Shown: positions 1 to 12,600, counted from the first letter of the stretch. The stretch: DNA of 64,000 nt from Ischnura elegans (GCF_921293095.1 NC_060258.1:930001-994000), one strand, 5' to 3'. Notes: generated from the letters alone by a model not told the origin. Numbers and translations are program-made.

Positions 1-841
1 GTAAACTAAATAAAAATAAACTTAACAAATGCAGAAAACATATACCAATTCAAAATTCCTAATTTTCTTACTAATTTTACATTTTTGATGAAAATGTTTT
101 CTGTGTTAATTTTTCCGCACTTAAATTAATTCCTAATACTTAGCCAGTCTTGCCTTCATTGTAACCACCATCTAATCATACAAGATGACTTGAAAATAAA
201 CAATCAATTTCCGAAATTTCACAAAGATATTTTTAGTTACAAATAACCATAGCCTCATGATATCATAGTTAAAGGTAAGAAAGGGGCCCCGAGCTAATGG
301 AAGGTAATATATTATAAATGAAAGGTAATATATTTACGTGCAACTGTGACTTTATTTGACAACGCATAGACAAACCAATTTCTGGGTCTCTGACACTTCA
401 ATCTTTAGCAGCAAATCGTCAGGGATTTTTTTGTTCCCTTTAACAATCTCCGATTACCTAATCAAATACTTAAAAAGGTAGCGTGGTATAGCGCAGTTGG
501 TAGATTGCCTTTTTGAGTTGATAAATGGTGAGTTTGAATGCCATTCTTTCGTGAATATCGTAGTTTAGAACACACTTAATTTCACTAGATGACAAATGTC
601 TTCAATCGTCGCCATTGTAACACCAACAGCAACATTAATAGGACCTTGCCAACGATTGACGGATAGGGAAAAACCAAATTTACGGGATTTTGGACTTGTT
701 ACACTTTTCCGTAAAACGTTTCGCAAAATATATCATTCTTGATTCCTACTTTTGTATACATAAACCAAAGAGTTTCACCTTCAACTCTGCAATACTTATA
801 CTACACCAGTCTTCAAATAAGAATTTGCCATAAGTACTCAC
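1..841. other. AT-rich non-coding DNA, probably intron of the minus-strand ZAD gene
   Basis: No coding exon is recognised here. The stretch lies downstream (minus strand) of the second ZAD exon, whose donor site is at 841-840. The C2H2 finger exons expected further along such a gene are not visible before position 1, so this is probably intron with the rest of the gene outside the window. The only structured element seen is the tRNA-like sequence at about 479-553. Confidence 0.5.
479..553 (+). repeat. tRNA-like sequence (tRNA pseudogene or SINE head)
   Basis: An A-box-like TAGCGCAGTTGG is followed about 40 nt later by a B-box-like GAGTTTGAATGCC, the spacing of an RNA polymerase III internal promoter. 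The arms do not fold into a clean cloverleaf and no 3' tail repeat or target duplication was recognised. A tRNA-derived SINE head or tRNA pseudogene is more likely than a functional tRNA gene. Confidence 0.45.
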
Positions 842-1243
842 CCTGAAGCAACTTTTTCTAAGAATTGCGTCTGATTCTAAACAAATCTTTTTGAAAACAC
901 TGAATTCGTTAAGTTTCTTCAAACACAGTGGACACATGGTAGTGGGCAGGCCATCTCCCACAGTAATCTGAGATTTTAAGAAACATGTTACACATCAATA
1001 GAGTTTGGAATCAAAACATGAAATTAAGTAAGCACCATTTTAGATAAAATCGATAACATTTAATGTGCCACCTACTTGTAAGCCAACTAAATCATGTAGG
1101 GCATCCTTCACAGTTATATTGTACGCTACATTTGAAGTGAATATGCTGTAAAAACAATCATGCTTCTCCCTGCAAAGTCTGCAAAGGTCTATTTCTGGAT
1201 TCCTATCTGAAGATTCCGTGAAAATCCCGATGGTGCGACTCAT
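842..1243 (-). CDS. ZAD (zinc-finger-associated domain) protein, exons 1 and 2, partial
   Basis: Two minus-strand exons join in phase 0. Exon 1 is 1243-1076 (56 codons from ATG) and ends before a GTAGGT donor. Exon 2 is 967-842 (42 codons), follows a CTCAG acceptor and ends before a GTGAGT donor. Together they give a ZAD: CRLC at residues 21-24, hydrophobic helices around ALHDLVGLQ, then LPTTMCPLCLKKL with the second zinc pair, and a final helix. ZADs coordinate one zinc and mediate dimerisation, usually at the N terminus of insect C2H2 transcription factors. Intron 1 is 108 bp. The C2H2 fingers would lie left of position 1. All four zinc cysteines and all splice sites are intact, so this is the only apparently functional ZAD copy of the four in the window. 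Confidence 0.8.
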
Positions 1244-1794
1244 GTTTTCGATTCAAAATCTTATTTACCTTTTAAATCAGGTTTATCGTCAAAGAAATCA
1301 TCTACTCAGCATTGACAAAGATCACAAATTCCAACAAGGAAACTACATTGACTAAGATGAGTGAGAATATAATACTTTAGAACGCTAAACGAAAGGAACA
1401 CAAAATCCAACAATTGATGAATCGACGGAAAGATATATCACGACTCAATAGCTTGGATTGAGAAATTTTTCAACAATTTATGACACGACAGTAAATTCTT
1501 CCGACAAACATCCACGCCAGGATTAATCCACAACGTTCACTTGTTATTATATGACTATACAATCAACCTCTGTATAGAACCGATGTTTTCTAGTTGCCAT
1601 TTTATCCGCCAGTAGCACACCTATAGAGCAGGCCAAACATCCGTGTTTGAAGAGTATTTTATTTCCATTTCAAAAAATAAAGGACCATTTCATTTAAAAT
1701 ACATCACATTTTCGATTAATTGTAGTGTAAAAATGTTTGGTTAAAGGTTATTCAACCACCTGGCCGGAAACAAAATTTAAGCCCAACTTCGTCG
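1244..1794. other. Upstream region of the ZAD gene, nothing recognised
   Basis: AT-rich sequence 5' to the minus-strand ZAD ATG. It should contain the 5' UTR and promoter, but no convincing TATA box, initiator or further exon was identified. The homologous flank of the plus-strand paralogous copies begins just to the right, at about 1795. Confidence 0.35.
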
Positions 1795-2690
1795 TCCACC
1801 AGGTCAGGTTACATCTACAGTCTTTAAATATGAGAAAGAGTTCAAAATTCTTAAATGTAGAATTTAAAAAGTTTTAAAATATTTTTTTTTCAAATAATGT
1901 AATAAACTAGCATAATATATCACTTATTGTTGGAAATATTTCATTTTTCGACTTTAGGCCTTCTGCATACGCAGTTCTCTAGCGGTGTTATACGCAAATG
2001 ACGTCCGGTATGTAAGCTAATCCTTGCTATCATGGTCAGTTAATAGCAAGGCGTCAATGAGCATTGAGTTCGTGGAAAATATTTGATGTCTTTTCTGTTG
2101 AAATGCGATTTATTTTTGAGGTCCTTGTCAACGTGAGCTTTATAAGCCCTTATCCTGGATTATTCTCAAGTTTTTGCGTTATTGTAAGTCATAGAAATGA
2201 ACATAATGTATTAGAAATTTGTAAATCACTGAGTGCTGTGTGGATGGTTTGTTTGAGGAGTGAACTGGTTTTACAGATAAAATGAGTTATTGCTGAGAAA
2301 ACATGAGTATTACCACTGGGAATTTATCCGAGTCTTCAGAATGGAATTCTGAGGGTACTCAGGAGAAGTACTAGGGAAGGAGAACTTTGAAAATTTTCGT
2401 GTAGAAATTACCTCAGGGTGAGTGCATCTTTTTTTATTTCATTGGAAGCCTCGTATAACTTTCAAATAATGTGAAATCATTCACGTAACCAGATATTAAC
2501 TTGTTCGTGTTACTTTACCGTGTAGCCCGGCCTTAATAGTTCAAAGTTCATGTGGGCTAGAATAAAAGTTTTGCCAAATTTTTGTATTTGTGGTTTCAAC
2601 AGATTATAGCAATAACTTGAAAATGTAATTAATCGTGTATTTGATGTCTCACTTGCCATGACGGGCATAGTATTTGTTTATACGGTATAT
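1795..2690 (+). pseudogene. ZAD exon paralogue, copy A (internally deleted)
   Basis: A plus-strand duplicate matching copies at 3405-5830 and 50776-51218, including non-coding flank (for example the shared blocks around 1935-1970, 2065-2290 and 2480-2560). The ATG at 2303 opens the exon-1 start (MSITTGNLSESS), but at about 2360 the sequence jumps to what is the end of exon 2 in the other copies and ends at a CAGG/GTGAGT donor (2417/2418). The CxxC knuckles and intron 1 are therefore deleted. It is a dead fragment, but its flank allows the family to be aligned. Confidence 0.65.
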
Positions 2691-3404
2691 TAACACGTAC
2701 GGGTTAATGTCTAAATGTACGAACGCCAAAATACACCGTGTAACCACATAACTTGCGTGAATGCATGAATAGAAAATAGAACCTGTTCTGATATGGTCAA
2801 CGCATATGTACACATTCCATTCTGGTCTGCTAAAGTCGTTCATGCATTCAATCAATAACTAGTATATGTTTATGTGTGGTGTAAACAGGTGTTAAAAATA
2901 TGAGGTGATGATTTTGATTCTCATGATATATTTTTTGTCTTCTTTATGGAAACGCTTATTATCTGTACATATAAGTTTTTTTGTAATCAGACTCATGGAT
3001 TAGAGAATGGGCTGTACTTTATTTTATTGATCAGTTTTGTTTAATTAATTTTGAGTACATGGAAAATTGTTTGTTTTTCAATTTGTTACACTCAAAGTTT
3101 AGGTTATTTCTGGAATCATATTTGCGCCCATTTTTGAAGTTTATTTACTTATGAGATGTGGTTTTTTTACATATTAATTTTGTTTATTTAATTTGGAGTA
3201 CATGAAAAAAAAATTGTTGGTGTACAGATTGCAACGAACTTCTTGAACGGGAAAGTCTTTTTTTCTAGTATATTTTGCAGTTTTATTTTAATGACTGTCT
3301 TTGTGGGCAGTTCTAAGTATTGGTGGTGAATTACATTGTTGAAGGTGCAATTTGTGATAGTTCATGTAGCAATCACTGGGTCCCAGAGGTACTTTCATGG
3401 CTTC
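2691..3404. other. Non-coding AT-rich DNA
   Basis: No exon, repeat or RNA gene is recognised between the duplicated copies A and B. T-rich runs dominate. Confidence 0.4.
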
Positions 3405-3981
3405 CCCTTGGTCACATTTCATCTATGGTCTTTAAATTTGAAAAAGAGTCAAAAATTTCATTAATGTGGAATGAAAAAAGTTCATGTTAAATATCCATGT
3501 TTAAAATAATGCAATGCACCTCAATAATATATCACTCATCGTTGGAAATACCTCATTTTTCGATTATAAGCCTGATATAGATTTGAAGATTATAAGTTGC
3601 ATACGTAAACCTCTGGTGGTGCAATGCACAAATGAAGTCTGGTATCTAAACTAAACCTTGCTAGCCTGGTCAGTTATGAGCTAGGGCGTCAATGACCATG
3701 GAGTTCGTGTAAAATATTTGCTGTCTTTTTCGTTGAAATTCGATTTATTTTTGAGGTCATATGTTAATGTGAACTCTTTATGCCCATTCACTTAGTTATT
3801 CTCAAGTTTTTGCATTGGCCGACGTCATAAAAATGAACGTAATGTATTAGAAATTTGTAAATCACTGAGTGCTTTGAGATTTGTTTGTGGAGTGAACTGG
3901 TTTACAGGTTGAATGAGTTATAGCAGTGAAAAACAAACTTGTATTGCCATTGGGAATTTCCCGTAGTATTTACAAAGGAAT
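3405..3981 (+). pseudogene. ZAD exon paralogue, copy B, 5' flank and start of exon 1
   Basis: This stretch aligns with 1800-2345 of copy A (shared blocks near 3560, 3690-3760 and 3830-3900). The start codon expected near 3930 is lost: the ATGAGT of copies A and C reads CTTGT here. The exon runs to GGAAT at 3977-3981, where a 1.2-kb insertion breaks it. The remainder resumes at ATTCC, 5201. Confidence 0.6.
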
Positions 3982-5200
3982 GGGGTGCTCTCCTAAAATT
4001 AAAAAAGCTATTTTTTTCAAGTTTAGATTAAGTTAGTTAAAGTTATTACTGCATGCAAATAATATTTTTGCATATAAAATATATATATGCAATATAAATA
4101 ATTCATGATTCTCAGTATTCTTGTTGCTGGAGAGCTTCAAAGTTTGCAACAATTACCAAATTATTTCGTGCTACAAAAATGCCCTTTGAGATCAGAATGC
4201 GAGTAAACAGACTCACTCTGTGGCAATAACAAAACAGTAACGACGGTAACAAACATCTACGATGATACTGATTCAGAACGTGAAGGGTGTGTGAAAACAT
4301 GTGAATTGTTCAAAAGTTTTTACGGTGTTTGTATTGAGCAATGGTTGACTCCGACTTCGTAAAGATGCATCCTGGGAACATTCTGAAGGTAGATTAATTC
4401 ATGGCAACTTATTTCTTCTCCAGTAATGAAGATTTCTTTGTGCAGAGTTGTGAAGCCGCAAAATTGAAATGTAACTTAAATTAAATCAATAATCTCATTC
4501 GCTAATAATCTAAAGCTTGGTTTGTGTCTCATTTAACTACTGTCATTTACTCATTGCTTTTAATATGTACGTGGTGCAATATTGGAATATGTGATGTTAA
4601 CGTTTTGGAGAAATACAACGGATCATATTTTAAGCTGATTTACAGAGCATTCCTAAGGTCTGGAAGAGAGACATACCGTGTTTCAGCAGGTTGTTAGGTT
4701 CAAGTGTTAATAAATTTGAACGTTTGCACTGTTGAGGCTAAGGTGACACCAGAACATTAAGTGAGAACAATAAGCTTATACTGTGGAAATTGCCGTGGAT
4801 GAGGAGGATGAGAAAGTAATAAGCGCTATTTGTCAAGATGGTGCTGCATCTTCCAGTTTGCGTACATTCTTTAAACCTGTCAATAATTCAGGATAAATAT
4901 TTCACATGACTGATGATGGAATTGACGTATAAAAAATTAATTGTATAGAGAGATACATAGGTTTTTCTAAAACTTGGACAAATAGTCTACTGGCACCACA
5001 TAAATCTATTGTTTACTGGCCTCTGATGTCACGCTCAGCCAACATGGCAATGGGTCGTTTTGAGCGCAAGATTAATGTAAAATTTTCAAAGTGAAATTCT
5101 ACAAAAAAATATGCAGCTTAGAGAAGAACTGCTTTCACTTTAATTTACAGCACGAAGGATTTTTTTATCGCATAATCATTCATTTTCAGTAGAATTCCCC
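3982..5200. mobile_element. 1.2-kb insertion in ZAD copy B exon 1, with imperfect inverted ends
   Basis: The paralogues run continuously across this point, whereas copy B is split by about 1219 bp. Both ends start GGGG, and the following roughly 20 bases of each end (left TGCTCTCCTAAAAT, right strand reversed AATTCTACTGAAAA) match imperfectly. Flanks read GGAAT on the left and ATTCC on the right, consistent with insertion into a GGAATTCC site. No transposase is visible. A short in-frame stretch near 4785-4895 (EIAVDEEDEKVISAIC) is not assignable. The inverted ends could be fortuitous. Confidence 0.4.
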
Positions 5201-5593
5201 ATTCCGAGGGTACCCCTGTGCCGACTATGTGTGAAGAAAAATGATTATTGTTACAACATTTTCTTTTCAATTGCAGCAAGCCAGATAACTGTAGAGGATG
5301 CCTTGTATGATTTTGTCGACTTAGAAGTGAGGGGTTACATTTTATTGATTTCCTTAGTTATTGTTTTATTCCATTCTATGGGCATGCTTTCCACGACAAG
5401 TCTGAAATGTCTTCCATATGTTTTCATTCCTTTCGTAGGTTGCCTTTGGAAGTGGCCAACCTGCCACTTTATGCCCACTGTGCTTGAAAAAGCTCATCAA
5501 ATTCAATGATTTCAGATATATTTGTCATATTTTGGATGCAGAATGTTGTCTGGAAAATTTTGCAAAATTTTCTGTGGAAATTTCTTCAGCGTG
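5201..5593 (+). pseudogene. ZAD exon paralogue, copy B, remainder of exon 1 and exon 2
   Basis: Exon 1 resumes with IPRVPLCRLCVKKNDYCYN, carrying the first zinc pair (CRLC), and ends at 5326 before GTGAGG. A 112-bp intron follows. Exon 2 starts at 5439 after TCGTAG and encodes VAFGSGQPATLCPLCLKKL with the second zinc pair. The exon-2 donor has decayed (CAGC/GTGATT at 5592 compared with CAGG/GTGAGT in copy A). The domain itself is conserved, but the lost ATG and the insertion upstream make this a probable pseudogene unless another first exon is used. Flank similar to copy A continues to about 5830. Confidence 0.65.
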
Positions 5594-7440
5594 ATTGATT
5601 CTTCTTTCATTGTAAGCCCTGTGAAATCATTCAGGCAAGCAGATAGTAACTTGTTCATGTCAATGTACCATGTAGCCCGGCCTTAATAGTTTCAAGTTCA
5701 TATCATCGAGAATGAAAAATTTAGCAAAATGTTTGTATTTGTGGGCTCAACAGATTATAGCAATAGAAAAAGTAACTAAATCTTGTATTTGATGAATCAC
5801 TTGCCACGAAGGACAAAGTATAATGCTTAGTGACCCCAACAAAGTATTACATGCCAAACTTATGAAAAAGCAATTCAGTTAGAGATCAAAATTTAATGGA
5901 ACATTAAAGTTTTTAATGAGTAATAATATTAAATGTTTGAAAGGACCTTTACAATGATCGACAGAGCAGTGAAAAATGTTCAGCGTTCAACGAAACACAT
6001 GAATTGATTAATTTTTACAAATATAACCCTTAAATTTGATATTTGAATTGAGTGAAATAAATGTCTTGAATTCTCTTTTCTTTGAGTAATCACAGACAGT
6101 TTGGTCTGATTTTAGTTTTAGCTCATTATAACGTTAATAACCCAGCGTTACTCATGCAATTTTTCTGATCAAGGTTACTCGAGTATGATGCTCCTGACAC
6201 CACATAGAACATAGGAAAAAATGGGTTAGACAACATTTAATTTGAAAAAATGACTAGGATTAATGTACTATTTAGTATAGCATCAATGAATCTACAATGG
6301 GTCATCCCATAAAAGAGTAAACAATTTAATAATGGTTATCATCAGTGCCCAAATGCAATACAATAAAGATGAACAAATGGAATTAGATTTTATAGTGAAG
6401 GAATCTAATAAAATGATTTAAATCAATTTTTACTTGCAGTTTAAATTTGAAGGTAGAGTGTCATCCTCACGGCAGACGTGACTCACATTTCCCCAGAAAA
6501 ACGATGCTGGATTATAGTGTTGACATGTCTGAAACAATGATCACTGTGACCCGGTGTTCCATCTGAGATACTTGGATTATCCTGAGATTATACTTGGGGG
6601 TGGTGTTCCCCCCTATAACCTAATCCTCATTTGTCTCCTGCAAAAATTACTTCCTCAGAATCTTCAATATGCACTGTGAATAATGTTATCATGGTATAAG
6701 CACGGTAGTCCTTTTTTGCCACGTGCTGACTCATATTTCCATAACTTGTCAAAGTTTCATAGTCTAGGTTCCGAATGATGATAAACACACATTGATATTT
6801 TTACGCCATATTTTCCTCGTCAGTGATCCTTAGAATTTTTCTTACATCCCTTGGAAATATAAATCATATTACTCAAACACATCCAATTATTTTGCGAGCA
6901 ACAGAACAATTTTGTTTTAATGTCTTTATTCTGCGGACATACGATACATCTACTACTTCTTTCTTTTCTTTGCTTCATAGCCCTTTCACATGTTGGTAAA
7001 TCCTTGAAATAAGCTGTCTTTCTTTTCAGCTCATTTGAGATCATTTTATTTCAGGTCTTCTCCTTATAAATGACTACCAACTCCCTCAAAATGTTTTGCA
7101 GGAATTTTGATCTATACATCTATTCTTGCTTCCTAGATTTATGTTATTGTACAGACTGTCCCTAGGGTCGTGTGTCATTTTTGATCTCTAATTTTAGTAA
7201 CCTTCACTCCAGCAATATTCGTGAAAATATGCATATGTATGGGGAAAGGTCCTAAGTTTTGTTGAGTGCAAGCAAAATTTTAGAATTTTGATCTTTTGAC
7301 CTTATAATGTGAGCACAAACAAAAATTTTCAGTGTTAAAAAAATCGGGATAGAAAAAAGTCTGAATTTCATTGATCAGGATATCAATTCTAAGGTTTTTG
7401 GACACGAGGAAACCGAAAACAACACTTTTGTTCATGGAAA
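5594..7440. other. Non-coding DNA
   Basis: The first 240 bp are duplicated ZAD flank. The rest is AT-rich with no exon, RNA gene or named repeat that can be supported. Short open frames such as the one at 6820-7044 have no recognisable domain. Confidence 0.4.
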
Positions 7441-8100
7441 TTCAACTATTAATCCAGTAAGGTTACAGTCAAGGACATAAGGGTGGCAAAAGAATAGCAT
7501 ACCATCAAAGGTGTCTATCAATGGGTTTTAAAGGGTGCACAAGTCATTGGTATTGTCCAAATGCTTGTCTTATCCAGTATTTGACCTGGAAGGCTAACAC
7601 TGAGGTCTAAGGTCATAGGGGTAAATGTCGGGCCATCGAGTTAACCACTTGTCGAACCTCAGGTTTTAAAGGGTGCTAAGTCATTTTTGCAGTTCATTTA
7701 TCAGTATTGTTGATTTTTTGACCTTAGGAGGTCACAATGGGGGTCAAGGATCTTAGAGGTAAATGTCGGGCCATCGTGGCAACCAACGTGTCGAACGATG
7801 GGTTTTTAAGGGTGCTTACGACAGTTTTGCAGTTCATTTATCAGTATTGTTGATTTTTTGACCTCCATAGGTCATAATGGGGGTCAAAGGTCAGAAAGGC
7901 ATGATTTGATATATCAAGGAAACTAATGTCTCCAACCAAAGGGTTGTGTGTTGCGTGGTACGCATAGTACCCATTTTGTTAAGTTGTTAACCTCCTGACG
8001 TCATAAGGTGGTCGACATTCACGGAGGTATGCTCAAAAATATCCAGGAAATTAACCGGCTAGCCAGAAGGTTTTCAAGGATGCCCAAGGCAATAGAGCGG
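7440..8100. repeat. Diverged tandem repeat, about 138-bp period
   Basis: Two clear units begin at 7622 and 7760 with TAAATGTCGGGCCATCG and share a long block ending TTGATTTTTTGACCT (ends near 7743 and 7861). More diverged partial units lie at about 7490-7620 and 7865-8100, recognisable by GGTTTTAAAGGGTGC-like and GGTCA-rich pieces. This looks like an old satellite-like array without coding content. Confidence 0.6.
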
Positions 8101-8764
8101 TAAACACCATGGATAATTAAAGATTTAAAATGTGTTCGAAAGGGTGGTGTCATTCCTATTTCAATGTTACTAAATTAGTGATTAAGAAGGGGATGGTGGG
8201 TTGATTTGAGCCAATTTCAAACTCAAGTACAAATTTGGTTTATATTAATGAGAAAGTCAGTCATATTTATAAATAATAATATAAATAAATTTAGAGTACC
8301 CATTATTCAATTTGCCTTCCCTCCCATGCATGGCATAATTGAATTCACTTGACAATCGATCTAGTAAAAATGTCCTCAAGCATAATCGGGGTAATTTTAC
8401 TGAATAATAATAAACATTTTACGCATGTTCATGGTGTTCATTTTACATTCAATGGCTTCATACGTGTTTTCACATTGAGGATTTTGCCACTGATGTGCTT
8501 GTTGCTTTGGAAATAATGCAGAGGTCGCTAACATTTTTATTTCTCTCTGGTTGTCTGTTTGAACTTAAGAGTAGCTAATTATGCCAATCGGGAGATGAGA
8601 GACAGAGGTCCTCCTGATTTTCGACCAATTACATTGTTGGTGTGTATTTTTATGAGGTGTGGAAGGAGGAGTTTTTGGCTGATCTTCACCCTGCCTATTG
8701 TGGCCACACTTGCCTTTTCATAATCAATCGCTAGTGTTCCACATGTGATTGATTTGGATTCTCC
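8101..8764. other. Non-coding DNA upstream of the SGNH-like gene
   Basis: No feature is recognised. If the gene starting near 8765 is real, its promoter or earlier exons should lie here, but nothing specific was seen. Confidence 0.35.
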
Positions 8765-9683
8765 ATGGATAGACCCAAGATTTACCGGCACATAATGGTG
8801 GGAGACAGCCATTTTTTGTGGTTGGTGTCTCTTCTGGGGTACCACCTTGAGAGAGGCAGGAGAACTTTTTCTATTATCAACGAATCCTAATGCAACTTGT
8901 TTTCTATACTAAATGCTTCATTTGCTCATAGGTTGTCCTGCTGCCATTGGACTTAGCATATCGGGCCAGAGCACAACAAAATTGTGGAAAGTTTTGCTGG
9001 ATGTTGGATGCTTTTATTCTCCAATTATATTATCAATAGGATCCAATGACTTGGGGAGGGACGTAAGAATTCACCAGCTGATGAGTAATTTCCATTGGAT
9101 ACTTCTCAGGACTCATTGCTTGACATTGAGGGTGGTTGTATTAAGCACGATCCCCACTCCAGCTCAATGGGGAAGCATAATACATGGGCATCATTTGGTA
9201 GCCATCAACTGATGGACGCAAGGGAGAGTAAGACAATGTTTTCACTCACTTGATTCATAATTATGTCAATTATTCATTTGTGTAACAGTTGCCATTGCAT
9301 TCATGCATTAACATGAAACTCATTCTGGTGATTTCATTTCCTTTTCTATTGATTTCCCATTCTGGTGATTTCAAATCTCTTTGGTGGATTTCAGGTGATT
9401 GACTTCATCACACCTTTTCTTTGGGATTGTAGGGTGAGGGAGGAGTATTTTGAATTGTAAGCTCACAAATGTCGTACTAATATATTTATATACATGCTAT
9501 ATCTTCACCTATTGGGCATATGTTCTTACATACATAACCTCCGTAATTTATAGCTGGATGGGATGCAGAGACTGCAGGGGGCCAGACAGTATCCACTTTA
9601 ACCAGGAAGGTATGGGCTTTCTCATAAATATTTTACGGAGGAGTGAAAACACATGGTTTTTAAGTTTCATAGTAATCATGTAA
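8765..9683 (+). CDS. SGNH/GDSL-hydrolase-like protein, split over about three exons
   Basis: Three plus-strand pieces carry the ordered SGNH blocks. Piece 1 (8765-about 8837) encodes MDRPKIYRHIMVGDSHFLWL with the block-I GDS. Piece 2 (about 8956-9210) has ISGQSTTKL (block-II-like Gly), then PIILSIGSNDLGRD with block-III GSND, then STIPTP. Piece 3 (about 9556-9683) has GPDSIHFNQEGMGFL with the block-V D..H pair. A GG/GTACCA donor at 8838 joined to a CTTAG acceptor before 8956 keeps the frame, and exon 3 may use TTATAG at 9550-9555. SGNH proteins are serine esterases or lipases using the GDS Ser with the Asp-His of block V. Some retroelements also carry such a domain, so a mobile origin is possible. 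Exon ends are inferred. Confidence 0.5.
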
Positions 9684-12600
9684 AAGGGGGTTTCTTTTCC
9701 GTTGGTGTAATTCCCTGGATAAGATCAGGAAGCATTTGCCTGGTAACCTCGATAGGTAATGTGGAATAACCAGGGAATAGGTGGTAACATATCCTGTTGG
9801 TAGTCGAGGGAAGTGAATCTACATTTTTTTAAACTATATATGTTATTACACAGGGTTTTGTTAACATGAAGTACCATAAACACATGCAAAGGCAGTGTTC
9901 ACAATATTTTCGAAACTTCTTTCCCATTAAATGAACTGCTGATTTCCTTTGAAGCTAGAGGAAATATGTTGGCATCAATGTGTTCGTTGTATTTGGAATC
10001 AAAAGCATTTAGACTAATTTCATTTTGATACATTGATAAGGAAAGGAATACAATATATTCCTTTATTCAGCCATGTAAGGGTGCTTCAATAAATTGTGTC
10101 ACTAAGCGACCTGTACACCATAACTATTATTTTCATACCAATTGTGAAAGCTTACATTTTAATGATTTAATTGCCCTCCCTTAACACATCGTTAATTAAG
10201 CATTACATTTCCTTATGTGGTCATTGCCAATTGCCAGTTATTGTGGTTATGACCAATCAATTAAGCATTTACATTTCCTTATGTGGTTATTTGAACTCAG
10301 TATGTGATGGATATTACTGTACATTACGATTCTTAAAAACATTTTCCTTATCCACGGTGTTTCGTTTTTGGTCAATGTCACCATAGCTGTTTCCTTATCA
10401 AAGACAATGAAAACATTTAGGCTTTACTGAGTAAGTGGCATTGAAAATATTGTAGAAGTTGCTATTATAATTTAACTTGCACTCTGACAGCAGTTTAATT
10501 AAACCCATTGTAGCATATGAAGCTGCTCTCGATTTTAATAGCCGGTGCATGAGAGGAAGAAGTATTTAATTCATGAATAAACATATTGTAATACTGTTCT
10601 TTAGCAGTTCGTGTTGATTAGCTGAGCTTCCCTTCGGGTATTGTTGTTGCACTTTCATTTTCCATGTCAAAGACTAATGTAACTGTAACTGTTTGTCCTA
10701 CAATCTTCTTGAGAGGCTATTTTCAATTCCTTACTGCAGATTTCACTATATTTTATTATTTGCTGATAATCAATTGTCGACTGCCGAGTTCTACGTCCAT
10801 ATTGACAACTCACCATGTCATCTCCACAGCCGGTCCCATCCGTTACAAGTTAATTCTTCTGTCAACTGAAAAGCTTGGTTGTTTTTGCATTTAAAGTCAT
10901 GTGTGTGTACAAAACGCGAGTGTTACATGATCATGTGTTTATTGGTATAGGTGCTATAGTGGGAACGGATATTTAACAAACTGATCATCATTACAAAATA
11001 GACTTATTTTAGTTAAATAGCGGCAATTCATTTGCCTTCATGAGAGGCACCTTGCATGATATATTGATGCATGAGTTCCAAAAAGGAAGTTCTTTGGAGT
11101 ATGCTATTGTACAATTCATTCACATCATATCAACGTACCCTGATCCCTTTTATGAGTTTTTTGATATCATTTTGGCATTAGTTGAAATTCGTGGCAGTTC
11201 TGCATGGCTGGTGGTGAATGTTTTGTTCAGAACTATGAATTACTAGTTCTGCATGGCTGATGGTGAATGTTTTGTTCAGGACTATGAATCACTAGTACTT
11301 AATGCATGTAATAAAAAAATTAAAAACCATAACAGCGAGAAACATTTTTTTTATTTTAGCAAAGCAAATATATCATTACATGGCATTCTGCCAGTGAGTG
11401 CTGTAACAAAAAGCATATTGCATCATGTATCAATGCATGGGCTCTTGATGGAGGTTTGTTTGAGTACACTAGTATAGCCTATCTACCCAGTCCATCAATT
11501 TTTTACATGGCAATGTGGAGCTCTGTTGTCACATGGAGGGGTGGAAGATTCTCCTTCAATCTTTGATTTCTGGTTTCTGTGTTATCGCGAATGTTAACGG
11601 GAAAAGTATTTTTTTTAGGGGAATGGGGCCTTTTTAGAAGGGGTCTTGAGTTATGTTCACATTAGGGCATCCATGATTGGGGATCCTGCCAGTTGGTGAA
11701 ACTGAAGGGATCTGCAGGCATGTACCCAGTTCAATTGGATTTTTAAATATAATGCACTCTTGTTCAAAAGCCTCAAGTGGTAAATCCACCTCCTTATTTT
11801 CAACATTAATATGTTTACGTGTTGTGTGTGTAAGCTACTAAAAATTTTTATCAAATGTATAAAATTTTTGTTGAATCTTATGGATTTGTTTGTTCATGAC
11901 TGGTTGATAATTCATAGTATTGTTTCTCACTTAAGTGGGGATAGTCTCTTTTAATATTTCTCTGTTTTAACTCATCTATAATGTATGCTTGGTAATACAG
12001 TACTACATAAAAATTGAATCTCTATGTCGGCACTTTTCATTCTCCATCCTGCAGCTACCGTAATTCCACCAACCATCTTGTAGATGCAATGATTTTCTCA
12101 TCAATGGCTTCATATTCTAAGGCGGTATTTTTTTGCAAGTCACCATTTTAATCTGCAAATTTGATGCATATCCTTCAGCACAACATGGTGCTTTAGAGAT
12201 TTACTTTGGTTTATAGCTTTTTGGCAGCTGCATTGGTGTACCAGGACTTTGGTCATATGTAGTTAGTTCTCGTTTGCTGAAATGCTCTACAGATGTACTC
12301 GTGTTAGTTCATATATGGTATAAACTGAAGTGGTATTGTTGCATTGGAATTTGACCTATGTAACCTCTGGTATAATCTCTACCCTCAGTAGGCCTGAACA
12401 GTCTCTTGTTCATCCTCTTCCCTTCCTACTGCTCCCATTAATAAGAGGCTGCAAAATGCTGTAACATCTCTAGGCAATGGCTAGAAGTGGTTAGTGGTTA
12501 TGTAGTCTTATCAGTGCCAGCTGTGGAATTGCCTCTAGGGTCTTAACTATTTAGAACTGTGGTATACCCACATTATAAGAATATTAAATTTCCTAAAATG

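Noticed and set aside
8579-8845. 88-codon minus-strand open frame
   Set aside because: Lies antisense to the SGNH-like first exon and has no domain; treated as a shadow.
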